A stretch of 50,000 nt of DNA from Mesostigma viride (lineage: Eukaryota > Streptophyta > Mesostigmatophyceae > Mesostigmatales > Mesostigmataceae). Every line of letters begins with the position of its first letter. Positions within the stretch are counted from its first letter, which is position 1. The notes beneath the pieces are model-generated. The model was given only the letters and a program-made list of their open reading frames with translations. It made no database searches and was not told the DNA's origin. The translations under genes were made by a program, and so were the position numbers. Of this stretch, positions 48,100 through 50,000 are shown piece by piece. Location of the stretch: positions 344,847 through 394,846 of the forward strand of contig RPFO01000380.1 of the NCBI GenBank assembly GCA_009746045.1, written 5' to 3'.

Positions 48100-48409
48100 G
48101 ACCTACTGGTCCCAGCCCAGTTTGAATACCGCATCCACTCTCTCTCCCTTCTTTGGACTGCCATGCAAAACAAGACGCGGTGGCAGAAGATTGTCAAGGC
48201 TCACACGCCCGACCCTGTGGGCAAGCCACCTCCCCCCAAGAGGAGGAGGCGTTTTGATGAGTAGGGTAGTTAGGATTTTCTTCTAGACTAGATAGACTAG
48301 AGTTAGGTTAGTTAGATTACGCGGCTCTCTCCACTCCACCATCCATCAAGGAATATGTGCTACATGATCTCCCAACGGAGGCATGTTATAATTTAATTTA
48401 ATTTAATTT
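48100..48409 (+). mobile_element. 5'-truncated LINE fragment (C-terminus and 3' tail)
   Basis: Encodes YRIHSLSLLWTAMQNKTRWQ to a basic C-terminus and stop near 48264, matching the LINE C-terminus at 26487. It continues through stem-loop CTCCCAACGGAG (48369-48380) to an AATTT-repeat tail. It is flanked by the 12-bp duplication TTCCATGCCTGT (48088-48099 and 48410-48421), so this is a separate insertion in the opposite orientation. Confidence 0.9.
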
Positions 48410-48421
48410 TTCCATGCCTGT

Positions 48422-49198
48422 TGTAAAGAGTGGTATTAGCCCTGAAAGTGCCCAGTTTATGGCATTTCTTTGGAGTGTATCACTCCGTCAGTGCAGGTAG
48501 GCAATGTGTTTGTATTCCACCACTTTTGGCAGCCTTTGATGGCTTGTTATAATGCATTACTGTGTTGCATGTCATAGATTATGAGGGTGCAGGTGCCTTG
48601 GTGCACCTAGAGCAAGGGTCGCTTACATTCCCACCCTTGCAGGAAGTAGCCTAGAATGTAAAGCCACATGCCCCTTCTCAGGGATATGTGCTACATTGAC
48701 TCCCAACGGAGTGATGTTCCTAATTAATTAATTCATTAATTAATGTCATAGATAGCTGTTTACACGCGCGTAACCCACACACATGTATGGGCACGTTATA
48801 TAGGGGTAATGGGTTATCCGGGTGGTCTGACCCAAGGAAACCACCATTGGACTATCCAACTAAGTTGTCGACCAACAGCTTGCTGACCAGTCCTGAGTAC
48901 CCTTACCATCACTTCTCAGAGAGAATTTCAAATTTGGCTAGACACGAGTTCTGAAAAAGGCATTCCACAGTACAGCAGTTCCATCGACGAGCAGTCAAAT
49001 GTTCAGACGACAAGGATTGAGGGCACATAGTTGCACCACGCCCACCCCACCCACACCAAACGATATTAGCATCCAAGGCCAATTATCAAGGAGACAACCA
49101 GCAATTATGTTGGCATCCAGGCGTTCCACAGCCAGGGGAAGTTCCATTTTTTTTTTTTGTTTGAAAAGGGAAGAAAAACGGCATCAGAATAACTCATG
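48422..49198. other. 3' flank of the right-edge gene
   Basis: Non-coding. It holds a LINE/SINE-type stem-loop ACTCCCAACGGAGT (48699-48712) followed by a TTAA-rich tail (to about 48743), a remnant of another insertion. A minus-strand TGTAA lies at 48759-48763. Confidence 0.6.
48759..48763 (-). terminator. Possible TGTAA poly(A) signal of the right-edge gene
   Basis: TGTAA on the minus strand about 440 bases after the stop codon at 49199-49201. TGTAA is the usual signal in volvocine algae; the assignment here is tentative. Confidence 0.35.
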
Positions 49199-50000
49199 TC
49201 AGTCCCCACAAGTCAACAGTAGGTAAAGGGCCACACTCAAAAGAGAGACCAACAGCGAAGAAATCAGCTTATTGTAATGTATTATTTCCATTGAAACAAA
49301 TGGCTGCAAGAAGAAAGACATCACAAACTTGTAGATCTCCACCGCAGCATCATGCTGGCTCTCGACAGCAAAAGTCGCAAGCAGAGAAAAGAGCTTTCAA
49401 GCATGCACAATAGTCCAAATTGACCATTTATCCTTGCTAATAAGGGGGAAAGAAATCATCTTCAGGTTTGAAACAAGGAAGCATACCTCCACGCTAGATG
49501 CTAGCCAGAAATATGCCAGCCAGCAACACAGTCATAATTGTAAATCCCAGCAGCGGCACAGCAAGGACGAGAATCACATGACGGCCATCCCAGCTGCCCA
49601 ACCGGCCCAGCTAGCGCAAGGACAGAGTCCTGCCTCACAATATAATTCCCCAGACCAAACACTGGGAATTCAAGCTCCCATCCCAAAACATCCGCTGATC
49701 CACCGCAGCCACCCACCAGATCACTGCTCCAATTGATGAGCTCATCGGCTTCCTCCAGCTGCTGCTGCTTCTCCAGCTCCTTCATGTACGCACTCCAGTC
49801 CGTTTTGCCCGGTATCATGGCCGCAGGCACCCCGTCACCATCATCATCGTCATCCCCTGTGATCCCGCCTGCCGGCACTGTCGCCTTGCTGGCAGGCATT
49901 GCCTCCCGCTGCTGCCCAGATGCGGACGCAATGGCAGGGCTCGTTGTGGCACTGCGTGATGCGGGCGGATCTGCTTGCGCCTGCCCCCCACTGAAGGGAG
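49199..50000 (-). CDS. Unknown membrane-anchored protein, last two exons (5' end off window)
   Basis: Exon 50000-49717 is joined to exon 49354-49199 by an intron with donor CTG|GTGGGT and acceptor GAGCCAG, both phase 0. The visible protein has a Ser/Ala-rich stretch, an acidic run (DDDDDGDG), a charged helix (WSAYMKELEKQQQLEEADEL), and after the junction HDAAVEIYKFVMSFFLQPF. It closes with a hydrophobic run (LISSLLVSLLSVALYLLL) just before the stop. That suggests a tail-anchored or C-terminally anchored protein. I do not recognise the family. It is independent of the transposon block and shares the strand of the cyclase gene. Confidence 0.65.

Overview
The window looks like nuclear DNA of a green alga, probably a chlamydomonadalean/volvocine relative. 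The reasons are short GC-rich exons in long introns, TGTAA poly(A)-type signals, a DIRS/PAT-type tyrosine-recombinase retroelement, LINE tails ending in (TTAA)n, and a large receptor-type class III nucleotide cyclase. This is inference from content, because no marker gene is present. No rRNA, complete tRNA or CRISPR array was seen.

Region 1 (1-25,076) is essentially one host gene on the minus strand. Seventeen exons (25,076 down to 522) join in phase into 851 codons plus one base, and the 3' end lies beyond the left edge. The product has a Ser/Thr-rich N-terminus, a first membrane segment, a large sensor region, a second membrane segment, a HAMP-like linker and a class III adenylyl/guanylyl cyclase domain. 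Only about 10% of the span is coding. Its introns hold a DIRS/PAT-like retrotransposon (about 0.96-5.56 kb), a 1.25-kb head-to-head palindromic element (8,658-9,907) with three copies of a 78-bp self-folding palindrome, about 1 kb of (CGCA)n, a tandem A-B/A'-C-B' repeat, and (CCCCA)n, (CTR)n and (CACCTG)n arrays.

Region 2 (about 26.3-48.0 kb) is a stack of transposons inside one minus-strand LINE. Target-site duplications, reading-frame continuity and empty paralogous sites order the insertions. The LINE is split by a 15.2-kb block flanked by TTAA-type sites, by a 943-bp retrotransposed LINE piece (13-bp duplication) and by a hAT-like element (8-bp duplication). The 15.2-kb block contains three copies of a TTAA element (PB-A), two copies of another TTAA element (Q), a 5.9-kb PIF/Harbinger element (H) with a DDE transposase, a further TTAA element (T) inside H, a second hAT-like copy and a tRNA-derived SINE.

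Region 3 (48.0-50.0 kb) holds a 310-bp LINE 3' fragment, a short repeat tail, and the last two exons of a second minus-strand host gene. That gene encodes an unrecognised protein with a C-terminal hydrophobic anchor and runs off the right edge.
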